Assembly: GCA_036946625.1 (NCBI GenBank)
Contig: JAQIIU010000003.1
Location: 1,315,001-1,379,000 of the forward strand
Direction: 5' to 3'
DNA from: Methylorubrum populi
GTDB lineage: Bacteria > Pseudomonadota > Alphaproteobacteria > Rhizobiales > Beijerinckiaceae
DNA length: 64,000 nucleotides
This document shows, one piece after another, positions 1 through 8,080 of the stretch. The translations under genes were made by a program, and so were the position numbers. Each line of letters starts with the position of its first letter. Position 1 is the first letter of the stretch. The notes under the pieces were generated by a model that did not search any database, was not told the origin of the DNA, and was given only the letters and a program-made list of their open reading frames with translations.

Positions 1-2016
1 TTGCCCAAGATCGTAGCGAGCAGTCGAGGGGCGCGGGACACCCGTGTTGCAGGGTCGTTCTTCGCGCTGTGCGTGGTGGTGTTGCGTAAAGACGGTGCCC
101 TTGCCTCCCTGTTCGATGCCCGTCTCGCCGGGCTGGTCCACGCCTCCGTGCTGGCCGAGCCGGGCGTGCGCTTCCGCCACGAGCGTTTCCTGGTTTCGCG
201 GCTCGCCACCGGCGCGGTGATGATGGCGGCGCTGCCGCCCTACCTCGTCTGGCGCGGCGTCCCGAGCGGCATCGAGGCGGTGGCCATCGCCAGCCTGTTC
301 CTGCCGGTCTTCGCCGCCGTCGTCCTGTCGCGCACCGGCTCCCTCTGGGTCGCCCACGCGCTGTCCTCGGCGGGCCTGACCGGCCTCGTCGTCTGCCTCG
401 CCGCTCTGACCGGCGGCGCGAGTTCGGCCGCCGCGATCTGGCTCGCGGCGATCCCGCTCGAAGCGATGATCTCCGGCTCGCGCCGGGCGACGGTGGCCGC
501 CTCGGTCATCGCCGTGCTCGGCGCCTTCGCGGTCGCGCTCAGCGGCTACGTGCCGGTGGGCGGCCTCGCGCTCGCCTGGCCCAACGCCGTCGCCATGCCG
601 GTCTTCGCCGTGACCGCCATCGGCCACATCGCGGCGCAGGCGATGGAGCACATGCGCCGCGAGGGCGAGTGGCGCGCGCGGATGCAGGACAACGAGGCCC
701 GCGACCGCCTGCTGCTCTCGGCCATCGACGACCTCGTGACGTGGCACGACGCCAATGGCCGCGTGCTGGAGGCGAGCGGCTCGGCCGCCCGCTTCGTCGG
801 CGCCGAGGCGAGCCGCCTGCGCGGCCACGGCCTGCTCGACCGGGTGCATATCGGCGACCGTCCGGCCCTGCTCCAGGCGATCAGCGACGTCGCCGCCAGC
901 GGGCTCGCGGCCACCGTGCCGTTCCGCCTGCATCTCGACGCGCCGCGCGCCGACGGCACCCGCACCCTCTTCGCCGAGATGCGCGCCCACCGGATCGAGG
1001 CGGGACTGGCCGGCGCCAACGGCTCGACCGTCGTCGCCGTGACCCGCGACGTGTCCGAGCACCGCCGCCACGCCCAGGAACTCGACCGCGCCCGTGCCGA
1101 GGCCGAGCGCGCCGACGAGGTGAAGACGCACTTCCTGGCCACCGTCAGCCACGAGCTGCGCACCCCGCTCAACGCCATCATCGGCTTCTCGGACGTGCTG
1201 GCGGGAGAGGGCGCGGTCGCGCTGTCGCCGGAGCGGGCCTGCGAATATGCCGGCATCATCGCCCATTCCGGGCGCCACCTGCTCGACGTGGTGAACACGC
1301 TGCTCGACATCTCGCGCATCCGCGGCGGACATTTCGACTTCCAGCCGGAGCCGGTCGATGTCGAGGCGCTGATCCGCGGCTGCTGCGACCTGATGCGGCT
1401 CAAGGCCGACGCCTCGGGCATCGCCCTGGCGAGCGCGCCCGTGCCGGCCGGCTCGGCCCTGGTGGCCGATGCCCGCGCCTGCCGCCAGATGCTCATCAAC
1501 CTGATCTCGAACGCCGTGAAGTTCACGCCCCGCGGCGGCCGGGTCGAGGTCATGGTGCGCCGGGGCGGGGCCTATCTCGACTTCGTGGTGAGCGACGACG
1601 GCATCGGCATCACCGAAGCCGACCTGCCGCGGCTCGGCGATCCCTTCTTCCAGGCCGCCGGCGGCTACGGGCGGGCGCACGAGGGCACCGGCCTCGGCCT
1701 GTCGGTGGTGCGCGGGCTCGCCGGACTGCATGGCGGCGCGGTCTCCGTCGAGAGCGCGCCGGGCAGGGGCACCGCCGTCACCGTGACGCTGCCGCTCGAT
1801 TGCAGCCGCAACAGGAGCGGCGCGCGGGGTGCCGCGGCGCAGGCGAAGGCCGTGAGCCAGCCCGCGCCGATCCGGACCTCGGTGCGCAGCGCCGCGATGC
1901 CGGAGCCGGCGCCCGAGCCGATCCGCCTGCCGGTCGGCCTGTTCGACCCGGCGCCGCGTTCCTCGGCCGCCCCCACGGCCGCCTCACCGAACCCCCCGAT
2001 GCGCCGTGCCGGCTGA
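1..2016 (+). CDS. divJ: DivJ-like membrane sensor histidine kinase (5' end may lie outside the window)
   Basis: Likely the kinase that phosphorylates DivK and PleD in the alphaproteobacterial cell-cycle phosphorelay. A hydrophobic block of several membrane helices spans about residues 65-215, followed by a PAS-like sensory region (about 235-355), a HisKA dimerisation domain with SHELRTPLNAIIGF (phospho-acceptor His384) and a HATPase domain with the N box NLISNAVKF and the boxes DDGIGI and GTGLGLS. The GDPFFQA and LPLDC stretches are typical of DivJ rather than of generic kinases. The C-terminal tail (about 600-671) is Pro/Ala-rich and looks disordered. The frame is open from base 1 (TTG), so the true start may be upstream. 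The next genes, a peptidoglycan-binding protein and DUF1491, match the usual rhizobial divJ neighbourhood. DivJ rather than PleC is inferred from these features. Confidence 0.8.
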   Translation: MPKIVASSRGARDTRVAGSFFALCVVVLRKDGALASLFDARLAGLVHASVLAEPGVRFRHERFLVSRLATGAVMMAALPPYLVWRGVPSGIEAVAIASLFLPVFAAVVLSRTGSLWVAHALSSAGLTGLVVCLAALTGGASSAAAIWLAAIPLEAMISGSRRATVAASVIAVLGAFAVALSGYVPVGGLALAWPNAVAMPVFAVTAIGHIAAQAMEHMRREGEWRARMQDNEARDRLLLSAIDDLVTWHDANGRVLEASGSAARFVGAEASRLRGHGLLDRVHIGDRPALLQAISDVAASGLAATVPFRLHLDAPRADGTRTLFAEMRAHRIEAGLAGANGSTVVAVTRDVSEHRRHAQELDRARAEAERADEVKTHFLATVSHELRTPLNAIIGFSDVLAGEGAVALSPERACEYAGIIAHSGRHLLDVVNTLLDISRIRGGHFDFQPEPVDVEALIRGCCDLMRLKADASGIALASAPVPAGSALVADARACRQMLINLISNAVKFTPRGGRVEVMVRRGGAYLDFVVSDDGIGITEADLPRLGDPFFQAAGGYGRAHEGTGLGLSVVRGLAGLHGGAVSVESAPGRGTAVTVTLPLDCSRNRSGARGAAAQAKAVSQPAPIRTSVRSAAMPEPAPEPIRLPVGLFDPAPRSSAAPTAASPNPPMRRAG

Positions 2017-2059
2017 GCCCTCCGATGCAACCCCGACATCGATCCGAAGGAGCGAAGTG

Positions 2060-2812
2060 ATGCGCGAGCCGCCCGCCAGACGGGATCAGCGCGAGATCGT
2101 CGTCCCCGGCGACATGCGCGCCGCCCGCACCCCGGCCCGATCCCCACGCCGCAAGCCGGCCCTGCGCGGCCCCGTCGCAGCGGGCTGGCAGGCCTCGGTG
2201 CTGAACGCCGCGGCGGGGGCCGGCCGGTTCTGCCTGCGCTATCCCGGCGGCGTGTTCGGGACGGTGACGGGCATCGGCGCGGCGGCCTATGTCTGCGTCA
2301 ACGCCATGGGCCTGCAGGCCGGGCCGCATCCGGCCCCGATCCTGCCGACCGTCGAGCCCAAGCTCTCGGTCGCACCCTCGGCCGCCGCGCGGCCCGCGCC
2401 GCAGCCGGTGCGAGAGGTGCGCGCCGCCGAGGCGCCGAGGCCCGCTCCGGTGCGGGAAGTGCCCGTGCCTCCGCGCGACGCCATCGCCGACATGATCCGA
2501 TCGGGCGAGACGACCGCCTCGGTCACGCCCAGGCTTGAGCGCAGGCCGGAGCCGAAGGCCGCTCCCAAGGTCGAGAAGGGCGAGGCCCGGAAGTCCGACG
2601 GCCCGAAGCCCGACCCGGCGGTGATCCGCGTCCAGCGCGCCCTGGCCAAGCTCGGCTACGGCCCGCTCAAGGATGACGGTCTGATGGGGCCGGGCACGAA
2701 GGCGGCGATCGAGAAGTTCGAGCGCGACCGCAAGCTGCCGGTCAAGGGCGAGGCGGCCGGGCCGACCCTGCGCGCGCTGACCCGCGAGATGACCGCCAAG
2801 GCGAACGGGTAG
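2060..2812 (+). CDS. Membrane-anchored peptidoglycan-binding (PG_binding_1) protein
   Basis: A 250-residue protein with a basic N-terminus, one membrane helix at about residues 55-80, a long Pro/Ala/Glu/Lys-rich linker, and a C-terminal peptidoglycan-binding domain of the PG_binding_1 type (about 190-245), recognisable from VQRALAKLGYGPL, DGLMGPGTKAAIEKFE and the Leu-rich end. It is probably held in the inner membrane with the binding domain in the periplasm. I chose ATG 2060 because GAAGGAG lies at the right distance upstream; a GTG at 2006 in the same frame would overlap the kinase gene and has no comparable site. It follows the divJ-like gene closely and is probably co-transcribed. No catalytic domain is seen. 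Confidence 0.75.
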   Translation: MREPPARRDQREIVVPGDMRAARTPARSPRRKPALRGPVAAGWQASVLNAAAGAGRFCLRYPGGVFGTVTGIGAAAYVCVNAMGLQAGPHPAPILPTVEPKLSVAPSAAARPAPQPVREVRAAEAPRPAPVREVPVPPRDAIADMIRSGETTASVTPRLERRPEPKAAPKVEKGEARKSDGPKPDPAVIRVQRALAKLGYGPLKDDGLMGPGTKAAIEKFERDRKLPVKGEAAGPTLRALTREMTAKANG

Positions 2813-2921
2813 CGGGGCCATCGACGCGGCGGCGGCGGGCGCTTATGAGTGCCTCCGCCGTGCAGACCCCGGCCGAGCGCGCTTCTGCCGGCGTCAACGC
2901 CTCGCGTCTCCCATTCGCGCG

Positions 2922-2964
2922 CTCATCCTTCGAGGCCCGCTCACGCGGGCATCTCAGGATGAGG
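2922..2964. repeat. Half copy of the R1 palindromic repeat (CTCATCCT...AGGATGAGG)
   Basis: An imperfect palindrome beginning CTCATCCTTCGAGG and ending CTCAGGATGAGG. It corresponds to the right half of the longer R1 repeat seen at 13001, 28859 and 33872, and lies in the gap before the DUF1491 gene. Confidence 0.75.
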
Positions 2965-3005
2965 CGTCGAAGGGGAAAGCCGTGCCCGCAGGATAAGAAG
3001 GCGCC

Positions 3006-3347
3006 ATGCCACGCCTCCGCTCGGATTTCTGGGTCTCCGCGCAACTGCGCCGCCTCAACGGCGAGGGCATCCCGGCGGTGCAGCGCCGCCGCGGCGCGGC
3101 GGAGGCCGGCGCCGTCTTCGTCAAGATCGATCGGCTCGACGGGACCGCCGATCTCTACGGCCCGGCGCCGCAGGCGCTGATCGAGGCCGAGGCGGCGGGC
3201 GAGCGGCTTTTCACCGCCGTGCTGGGCGCCGTCCCGTCCCCGGATGTCGAGGAGCGGCTCGCGCGGGAAATCCGCTTCGATTCCGATCTCTGGATCATCG
3301 AGATCGATGACCGCGAGGGCCGGCACGGCCTGCCGCTCGCGGAATAG
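3006..3347 (+). CDS. DUF1491 family protein
   Basis: A 113-residue soluble protein matching the DUF1491 family of alphaproteobacteria: N-terminal RLRSDFWVSAQLRRL, a central FVKIDRLDG strand and DSDLWIIEIDDREG near the end. The start ATG is preceded by AAGAAGG. The function of the family is unknown. It is commonly found downstream of divJ and a peptidoglycan-binding gene, as here. An R1 repeat half lies just upstream, so it may not share the transcript of the preceding genes. It is convergent with the DUF2336 gene. Confidence 0.8.
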   Translation: MPRLRSDFWVSAQLRRLNGEGIPAVQRRRGAAEAGAVFVKIDRLDGTADLYGPAPQALIEAEAAGERLFTAVLGAVPSPDVEERLAREIRFDSDLWIIEIDDREGRHGLPLAE

Positions 3348-3402
3348 TGTTTCGGGATTTTCCGCCGATCGCCCCCGGCGTCTGCGGAGGCGCGTCCGCG
3401 GG

Positions 3403-4398
3403 TCAGCTCGTGCGGCGCAGGCGCGTCGGCAGCACCGTGCGCAGGCCGCCGCGCTCGGCCGCCGTGGCGGCGCCGCGCCTGGCCTCCGGCCCGTGCAGCG
3501 GCTGGTGCTCACCGGCGGCGCGCTCCATCACCGGCGCACCGAGGATCGCGCAGAGCAGGTCGCGGGCGGTGGCCCGGCTGGTCTCGCGAAACAGCGTGAC
3601 GAGGGAGAACACCCGGTCGACCGAGCGCGCCACGGTGTCGTTGAGGGTGAGGAAGACGAACACCGCCTCGCCCTCGCGAAGATCCGCCGCGCGCAGGGCC
3701 AGGGTCAGCAGGTCGTAGCGGGCGGCCGGGTCGATCGCGGCGCCGAGATAGTTTTGCGGCAGGCCGAGGCCCTGGCCGAGGGCGGCGACGAAGACCTGAA
3801 CGTTCCGGGAATGGGAATGCTCGACGAGGCGCGTCGCCAGCGACCGGGGCGCGGGCGGGCAGGGCCGCAGGGCGGCGGTGGCCTCCACCGCCTCGCGGAT
3901 CGCCCGGCGCTGCTCCGCATCGGCGTGCAGCCAGAGCGGGGCGAGGTCGGCGGGCGGAATGTCGGACCGGGCGAGCAGGGTGCGGGCGAGATCGAGATCG
4001 GTGCGGGCGCGGGCGAGCAGGCGCTCCAGAGCCCGCGTGCCGATCAGCGCGCCGGGGTTTTCCGCGAGCGCCCGGTCGGCCTCCGCTTCCGTTTCCGGCT
4101 CCTGCGGTGGCGCGACGGAGAGCCCGCGGGCGGCGAGGGCGGCCCGCACGCCGGCCGGTATGTCGGGACAGCCGCCGAGCTTGTCGGCGACGATGCGCGC
4201 GGTCTCGGCATCCACCGTCGGGATCAGGCCGGCGGCCAGCGACTCGAAGGCCTGGAGGATGGCCCGGTCATGGACGGGTGCGGCCAGGAACAGGTCGGTC
4301 TGGACCCGCAGGATCACGGGCTTCAGGTCCAGCGCGGGATCGCGCGAGAGCTCGATGAGGCCGGACAGGTCCGGCGCGTCGGCGACCGATGAGGACAT
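3403..4398 (-). CDS. DUF2336 domain-containing protein
   Basis: A 331-residue, mostly helical soluble protein without signal peptide or membrane segment. Its Leu- and Ala-rich helical repeats (for example the region around RDPALDLKPVILRVQTDLF and the C-terminal half with the TLNDTVARSVDRVFSL stretch) match the DUF2336 family of alphaproteobacteria. The molecular role is unknown. It is convergent with the DUF1491 gene and separated by 100 bp from the aldolase gene upstream. Family assignment rests on overall resemblance and not on a catalytic motif. Confidence 0.65.
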   Translation of the reverse strand: MSSSVADAPDLSGLIELSRDPALDLKPVILRVQTDLFLAAPVHDRAILQAFESLAAGLIPTVDAETARIVADKLGGCPDIPAGVRAALAARGLSVAPPQEPETEAEADRALAENPGALIGTRALERLLARARTDLDLARTLLARSDIPPADLAPLWLHADAEQRRAIREAVEATAALRPCPPAPRSLATRLVEHSHSRNVQVFVAALGQGLGLPQNYLGAAIDPAARYDLLTLALRAADLREGEAVFVFLTLNDTVARSVDRVFSLVTLFRETSRATARDLLCAILGAPVMERAAGEHQPLHGPEARRGAATAAERGGLRTVLPTRLRRTS

Positions 4399-4498
4399 GG
4401 CACTTCGATTACGCGGAACTCAATCGACCCTCAGTCAAGCAGTTCTGCGTGAATCGACCTTTAAGGCCGTACCGGGGCCGGTGTCCCGCGACGGTTGC

Positions 4499-5392
4499 TC
4501 AGGCCGGATCGAGCCGCCTCACGACATCCGCCACCCGTTCGCGGACGGGTTCGGGCAAGGGCAGGATCGGGCGGGGTGGATCGGCCTGGCATAAGTCGAG
4601 GATGCCGGCCGCCGCGTAGATCACCCGCAGGCTCGAGAACTCCTTGAACAGATCCCAGAGAGGCTGCATCCGTGCGTTCAGGGTCCGCGCCTGCGCCGCG
4701 TCGCCCGCCTGCGCGGCCCGGAGGATCGCGAGGCAGGGCTCCGGAAAAAGTCCGGCTGCGACGGAGTACCAAGTCTCGCCGCCGGCGAGCAGCGCCTCGG
4801 CGGCGTTCCAGTCGCCGCTATAGCCGAGGCGGAATCCGGCCGGCACCGCGCGGCTCAGGGAGTCGAGATGACCGGCTGCCGAATCCGCGTCCGGAGCCGG
4901 GCTCTTCAGCGCCGCGATGCCCGGCACCTGCGCGAGCCGCCCGACCAGCGAGGGTGTGAAGCGGAAATGCGTGGTGCCCGGATTGTCGTAGATGCACAGC
5001 GGCAGGCCGCCCCGCGTCGCGACGGTGGAAAAGTGCTCGAACACTTCGTCATCGGTCAGCGGCGTGTAGGAAACGGCGGCCAGAAGCCCTGCGGCGGCGC
5101 CAGCCACCCGCGCGTCTTGCGCGAGCGCCACGGCCTCGTCGGTGCGCAGCGCCCCGACGCCGACGATGATCGGCACGCGGCCGTCGGCCTCCTCCAGGGC
5201 GGTGTCGATGGCGCGGCGGCGCTCCCCGCGAGAGAGGTAGGCGTAGGTGCCGGTGCTGCCGAGAAGCCCGATCGAAGTGATGTCCGTGGCGGCAAGCGCC
5301 GCGATCAGGGCGCGTAGCGCCGCCGTATCGACACGACCCTCGGGCGAGGCGGGGGTGATGGGGAAGGCGGACAGGCCGGTGAAGCAGGTCAT
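4499..5392 (-). CDS. Dihydrodipicolinate synthase (DapA) family aldolase/lyase
   Basis: A 297-residue class I aldolase of the DapA/NAL family, the usual length. Family marks are the GLLGSTGTYAYLS loop (about 43-54), the catalytic tyrosine in YDNPG (Tyr135), and the Schiff-base lysine in ALKSP (Lys163). The phosphate/carboxylate loop differs from authentic DapA (GSTGTY instead of GTTGES) and there is no lysine-pathway neighbour. It more likely acts on another 2-keto acid, for example in sugar-acid or hydroxyproline-type catabolism, than in lysine synthesis. The gene stands alone between DUF2336 and the flagellar island. Substrate cannot be read from sequence. Confidence 0.8.
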   Translation of the reverse strand: MTCFTGLSAFPITPASPEGRVDTAALRALIAALAATDITSIGLLGSTGTYAYLSRGERRRAIDTALEEADGRVPIIVGVGALRTDEAVALAQDARVAGAAAGLLAAVSYTPLTDDEVFEHFSTVATRGGLPLCIYDNPGTTHFRFTPSLVGRLAQVPGIAALKSPAPDADSAAGHLDSLSRAVPAGFRLGYSGDWNAAEALLAGGETWYSVAAGLFPEPCLAILRAAQAGDAAQARTLNARMQPLWDLFKEFSSLRVIYAAAGILDLCQADPPRPILPLPEPVRERVADVVRRLDPA

Positions 5393-5559
5393 GGCCGCAG
5401 CAGGATGCGAGTGCGCCGTGGCGCGGTCAACGCGGAAACGGGTGCACGCTGCGGCATTCGGCCCAACCCATCAGGGCGAGCGGAGCGAAGCAATCCAGGA
5501 CCGCGACGTCCACCGGACTCGAGCGCAGTCCGCCGCATTCGCAGGCCGCAGAGGAAAAA

Positions 5560-6006
5560 CTACGAGCGCACCTCGCGCTTGGCCACGAAGTTCAACTCGT
5601 CCACCAGCACGTCCTTGACCACGTCGGAGCCGAGGCGTTCGTTGACCCGGGCGCGGATCCGGGCGAGGCGGCCGTTGATGTCGTAGCGGGCGAGCTTGCG
5701 GAAATCGATTCCGGTGTCGCCGTAGATCTGGCGGAAGGCCTCGTCGACCACGAAGGCGTTGGGGGCGACGGGCAGCGTGTGCATCAGCTTGGCATCGGCC
5801 GTGAAGACCAGCACCGCGACGACGTAGCCCTGCACCTTGCCGTCCGCGACCATCGGGATGTTGATGGGCGCGAGCTTCTGGTATTGCAGCCCTTCGAGAT
5901 AGGGCTCGGTCGATTTGGTGAAGAACCCGCCGCCGAAGGTCACCGCCGCGTAGCAGGAGGCGAGGGTGACGGCGCAGATCCACAGGCCGGTGACGAGGAC
6001 GCGCAT
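5560..6006 (-). CDS. Flagellar-operon membrane protein, FliL-like
   Basis: A 148-residue protein with one N-terminal membrane helix (about residues 5-25) and a periplasmic domain. The pattern, including INIPMVADGKVQGYVVAVL and a C-terminal VLVDELNFV, resembles the FliL family, which sits near the stator at the basal body. It is the last gene of the minus-strand run flhA-fliR-(FliJ-like)-(rod-binding)-(FlgN-like), three bases after the preceding stop. FliL identity is an inference from topology and operon position. It could instead be an unrelated bitopic flagellar accessory protein. Confidence 0.55.
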   Translation of the reverse strand: MRVLVTGLWICAVTLASCYAAVTFGGGFFTKSTEPYLEGLQYQKLAPINIPMVADGKVQGYVVAVLVFTADAKLMHTLPVAPNAFVVDEAFRQIYGDTGIDFRKLARYDINGRLARIRARVNERLGSDVVKDVLVDELNFVAKREVRS

Positions 6007-6009
6007 GGC

Positions 6010-6339
6010 CTAGCGCCCGAGGCGTGCGGAGTAGGTGCCGTCGGATTCGGCGGCCTGGAGGCTGGCCTGGAGCGTGTCGCCGATCTCCTCCACGGCCCGC
6101 AGATGCAGGGCGACCGCCTCCTGGTTGCGGATCAGCTTGTCGCGCAGCCGCGCCAGCACGATGCCCGTCTCGGCGTCGATGCTCGCGGCGTCGATCCCGC
6201 GGGTGAGGCGGGTGAGTTCGAGCAGGCTCCGGCTCTTGGCGCGGTTGGCCGCCTCCAGATCGAGCGGGGCGTTGGCCGTCAGCGCCTCGGTCTCGGCCTC
6301 GACGGTGACTTCCAGGCGCTTGAGGGATTCGAGCAGCAT
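6010..6339 (-). CDS. FlgN-like flagellar export chaperone
   Basis: A 109-residue, charged, all-helical protein with NRAKSRSLLELTRLTRG in the middle and SDGTYSARLGR at the C-terminus. This pattern matches the short FlgN-type chaperones of Rhizobiales, which hold the hook-filament junction proteins FlgK and FlgL before export. The start ATG lies five bases from the stop of the rod-binding gene, indicating one operon. Chaperone function is family knowledge plus context; no residue proves it. Confidence 0.55.
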   Translation of the reverse strand: MLLESLKRLEVTVEAETEALTANAPLDLEAANRAKSRSLLELTRLTRGIDAASIDAETGIVLARLRDKLIRNQEAVALHLRAVEEIGDTLQASLQAAESDGTYSARLGR

Positions 6340-6344
6340 CGCGG

Positions 6345-6818
6345 TCAGACCTTCCCTGCGACGCCCGTGGTCGTGGGCGCCGCCGTCGTGCCGGTGGTGG
6401 GATGGGCGGCGTTGAGCATGCGGGCGATGCCGATGCCGCCGGTCTTGGCGATCTGCTGGCCGATCTGCTCGGAGAGCATCGACTTCCAGATGCCGCCGGC
6501 ATTGCCCTTGCCGAACACCGTCTCGGCCTTCGGCAGCATCGCCTCGACGAATTGCTGCAGCACCTGACCCTCGAACTTCCGGTAGGGGTCGGCGGAGCCC
6601 GTCCGCGCGGTGTCGTTCTTCAGGCTGGTCAGCGCGCCGTGGACGTCGAGCGGCATGTGCGTGCCCGGACCCGCCTCGCGCGCCGCCTCGTCGGCGGCGC
6701 TGGCGAAGGCGGCCGGGTCGCCGGGCTGCGACAGCCTGGCCGCGGCCTCCTGATAGCGGGCCGGGTCGGCGGCGCGGGCCACGTCCATCACGATGTCGGA
6801 AGGGGGGGTGATGCTCAT
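6345..6818 (-). CDS. Rod-binding protein (FlgJ N-terminal/CheL type)
   Basis: A 157-residue protein whose C-terminal half carries the rod-binding signature: FEGQVLQQFVEAMLP, the GGIWKSMLSEQIGQQIA stretch, and GGIGIARML. It corresponds to the N-terminal rod-capping domain of FlgJ without the muramidase domain, the form usual in alphaproteobacteria (CheL in Caulobacter). It would guide rod assembly in the periplasm. The start at 6818 (MSITPP) is chosen because the domain begins there; upstream codons of the open frame are unlike protein. It lies between the FliJ-like and FlgN-like genes on the same strand. Confidence 0.75.
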   Translation of the reverse strand: MSITPPSDIVMDVARAADPARYQEAAARLSQPGDPAAFASAADEAAREAGPGTHMPLDVHGALTSLKNDTARTGSADPYRKFEGQVLQQFVEAMLPKAETVFGKGNAGGIWKSMLSEQIGQQIAKTGGIGIARMLNAAHPTTGTTAAPTTTGVAGKV

Positions 6819-6891
6819 CGCGCCATCGAGCCTTGACGCGGCGCGGACCGGGCGCGCCGCTGAAGATCGATCGGACCGTAGACCCGCTGGC

Positions 6892-7302
6892 TTACGGGAG
6901 GCTTGCGTCGCGGCGCTGCGCCAGCCCGTCGAGCCGCTCCATCGCCTCGGCCCGCTCGCGCTCACGGCCGAGCAGCGCCTCGATCCGCTCGGCGCTCACC
7001 GCGGCGCGCCGCCGAGCGAGGCCCTGTTCGCGCACCGCGTCCGCTTGCGAGGCGGCGATCCGTTCGAGTTCGGTGGCGCGCGCGGCGAGCCCGCGCAGGC
7101 GGCGGTTGGCGGATTCCAGGAACAGGTGGCCGTGGGCGCTCGTGCCGAGCGCCGCGAGCAGGGCGGCCCGGTCGGCTTCCACCGCGTCCGCGTCGCGCCG
7201 GGTCTGGGCGAGCTGCCACTCGGCGGCGCGGCGCATCTGCTCCTGCACGGCGGTGAGCCGCTCCGCGCGCTTCAGGCGCTTGGCGAGGTCGGCGGCGGAC
7301 AT
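6892..7302 (-). CDS. FliJ-like coiled-coil flagellar export protein
   Basis: A 136-residue protein rich in Arg, Glu and Ala with heptad-like spacing over nearly its whole length, so a long coiled coil is expected. Size, coiled-coil character and position directly after fliR in the flagellar export operon fit FliJ, the stalk-like partner of the FliI ATPase. Sequence identity with FliJ is generally too low for certainty. Another export accessory protein is possible. It starts seven bases beyond the fliR stop on the same strand. Confidence 0.5.
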   Translation of the reverse strand: MSAADLAKRLKRAERLTAVQEQMRRAAEWQLAQTRRDADAVEADRAALLAALGTSAHGHLFLESANRRLRGLAARATELERIAASQADAVREQGLARRRAAVSAERIEALLGRERERAEAMERLDGLAQRRDASLP

Positions 7303-7309
7303 CGACGCT

Positions 7310-8080
7310 TCAGCCCTTGCGCAGCCAAGCGAGGTAGCCGGCGAGGAACTGCGTCATGAACTCGCCCGACAGCGTGTGGAGCAGGATCAGCGCGCCGAAC
7401 ATCACGAAGGGCGTGGCGACGAAGTAGACGGGGATCGTCGGCGTGAGCTTGTTCACGAAGCCGGCCGCGAGGTTCACCGCCACGGCGTAGATGATGAAGG
7501 GCGCGGCGATCCTCAAACTGAGGGTGAAGGCCTCGCCGATCTGGTCGGCGAGACGCACCAGCGCGGTCTGCGTGCCGAAGCCCTCGCCCGGCGGGATGCG
7601 ACTGTAAGAATCGACCAGCCCGCGAAACAGCTCCCAATGCAGGTCGGCGGCAAACAGCAGCGCGACCGCGGTGAGGACGATCAGCGACTCGACCGCGGGG
7701 ATCGCGTCGGTGCCCTCGACCGGCGTGCCCGGCATCGAGCCGAAGCCGACCATGGTGGAGACCGCGTTCATCACCGTCTCCAGCACGAAGACGAAGATGC
7801 GCCCGAGCAGGCCGATGAGGAGCCCCGTCACCGTCTCGCTGCCGATCCAGGCCAGCGTCTCCGTCGGCGCCTGCCCCGGGAGCCTTGCCTGGAACAGCGG
7901 CAGCAGCAGGGGCGTGACGGCGAGCGACACGCCGCCGGCGATGAGGAGCCTCACCTGCGCCGGCACGCGGGGGCTGGAGAAACCGGGCACGATCAGCAGG
8001 CAGCCGCCGATCCGGCAGAAGATCAGGAAGAGGCCGAGGAAGGCGTCGCCGCCGAGCAGGCTGCCGAAGCCGGGGATCAC
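7310..8080 (-). CDS. fliR: Flagellar export apparatus membrane protein FliR
   Basis: A 256-residue polytopic inner-membrane protein of the flagellar type III export gate. FliR marks are the N-terminal [12 protein letters not shown] segment, [10 protein letters not shown] in the middle, the [19 protein letters not shown] stretch and a C-terminal [11 protein letters not shown]. The GTG start at 8080 overlaps the TGA of flhA (GTGA), which points to translational coupling and fixes the start. Length is that of the family. It would form the gate with FliP and FliQ, although fliQ is displaced here by about 4.6 kb. Confidence 0.92.
   Translation of the reverse strand: MIPGFGSLLGGDAFLGLFLIFCRIGGCLLIVPGFSSPRVPAQVRLLIAGGVSLAVTPLLLPLFQARLPGQAPTETLAWIGSETVTGLLIGLLGRIFVFVLETVMNAVSTMVGFGSMPGTPVEGTDAIPAVESLIVLTAVALLFAADLHWELFRGLVDSYSRIPPGEGFGTQTALVRLADQIGEAFTLSLRIAAPFIIYAVAVNLAAGFVNKLTPTIPVYFVATPFVMFGALILLHTLSGEFMTQFLAGYLAWLRKG

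Noticed and set aside
546..1553. Long open frame on the minus strand opposite the DivJ-like kinase gene
   Set aside because: Arg/Ser/Ala-rich shadow typical of very GC-rich DNA; the plus strand has a clear histidine kinase.
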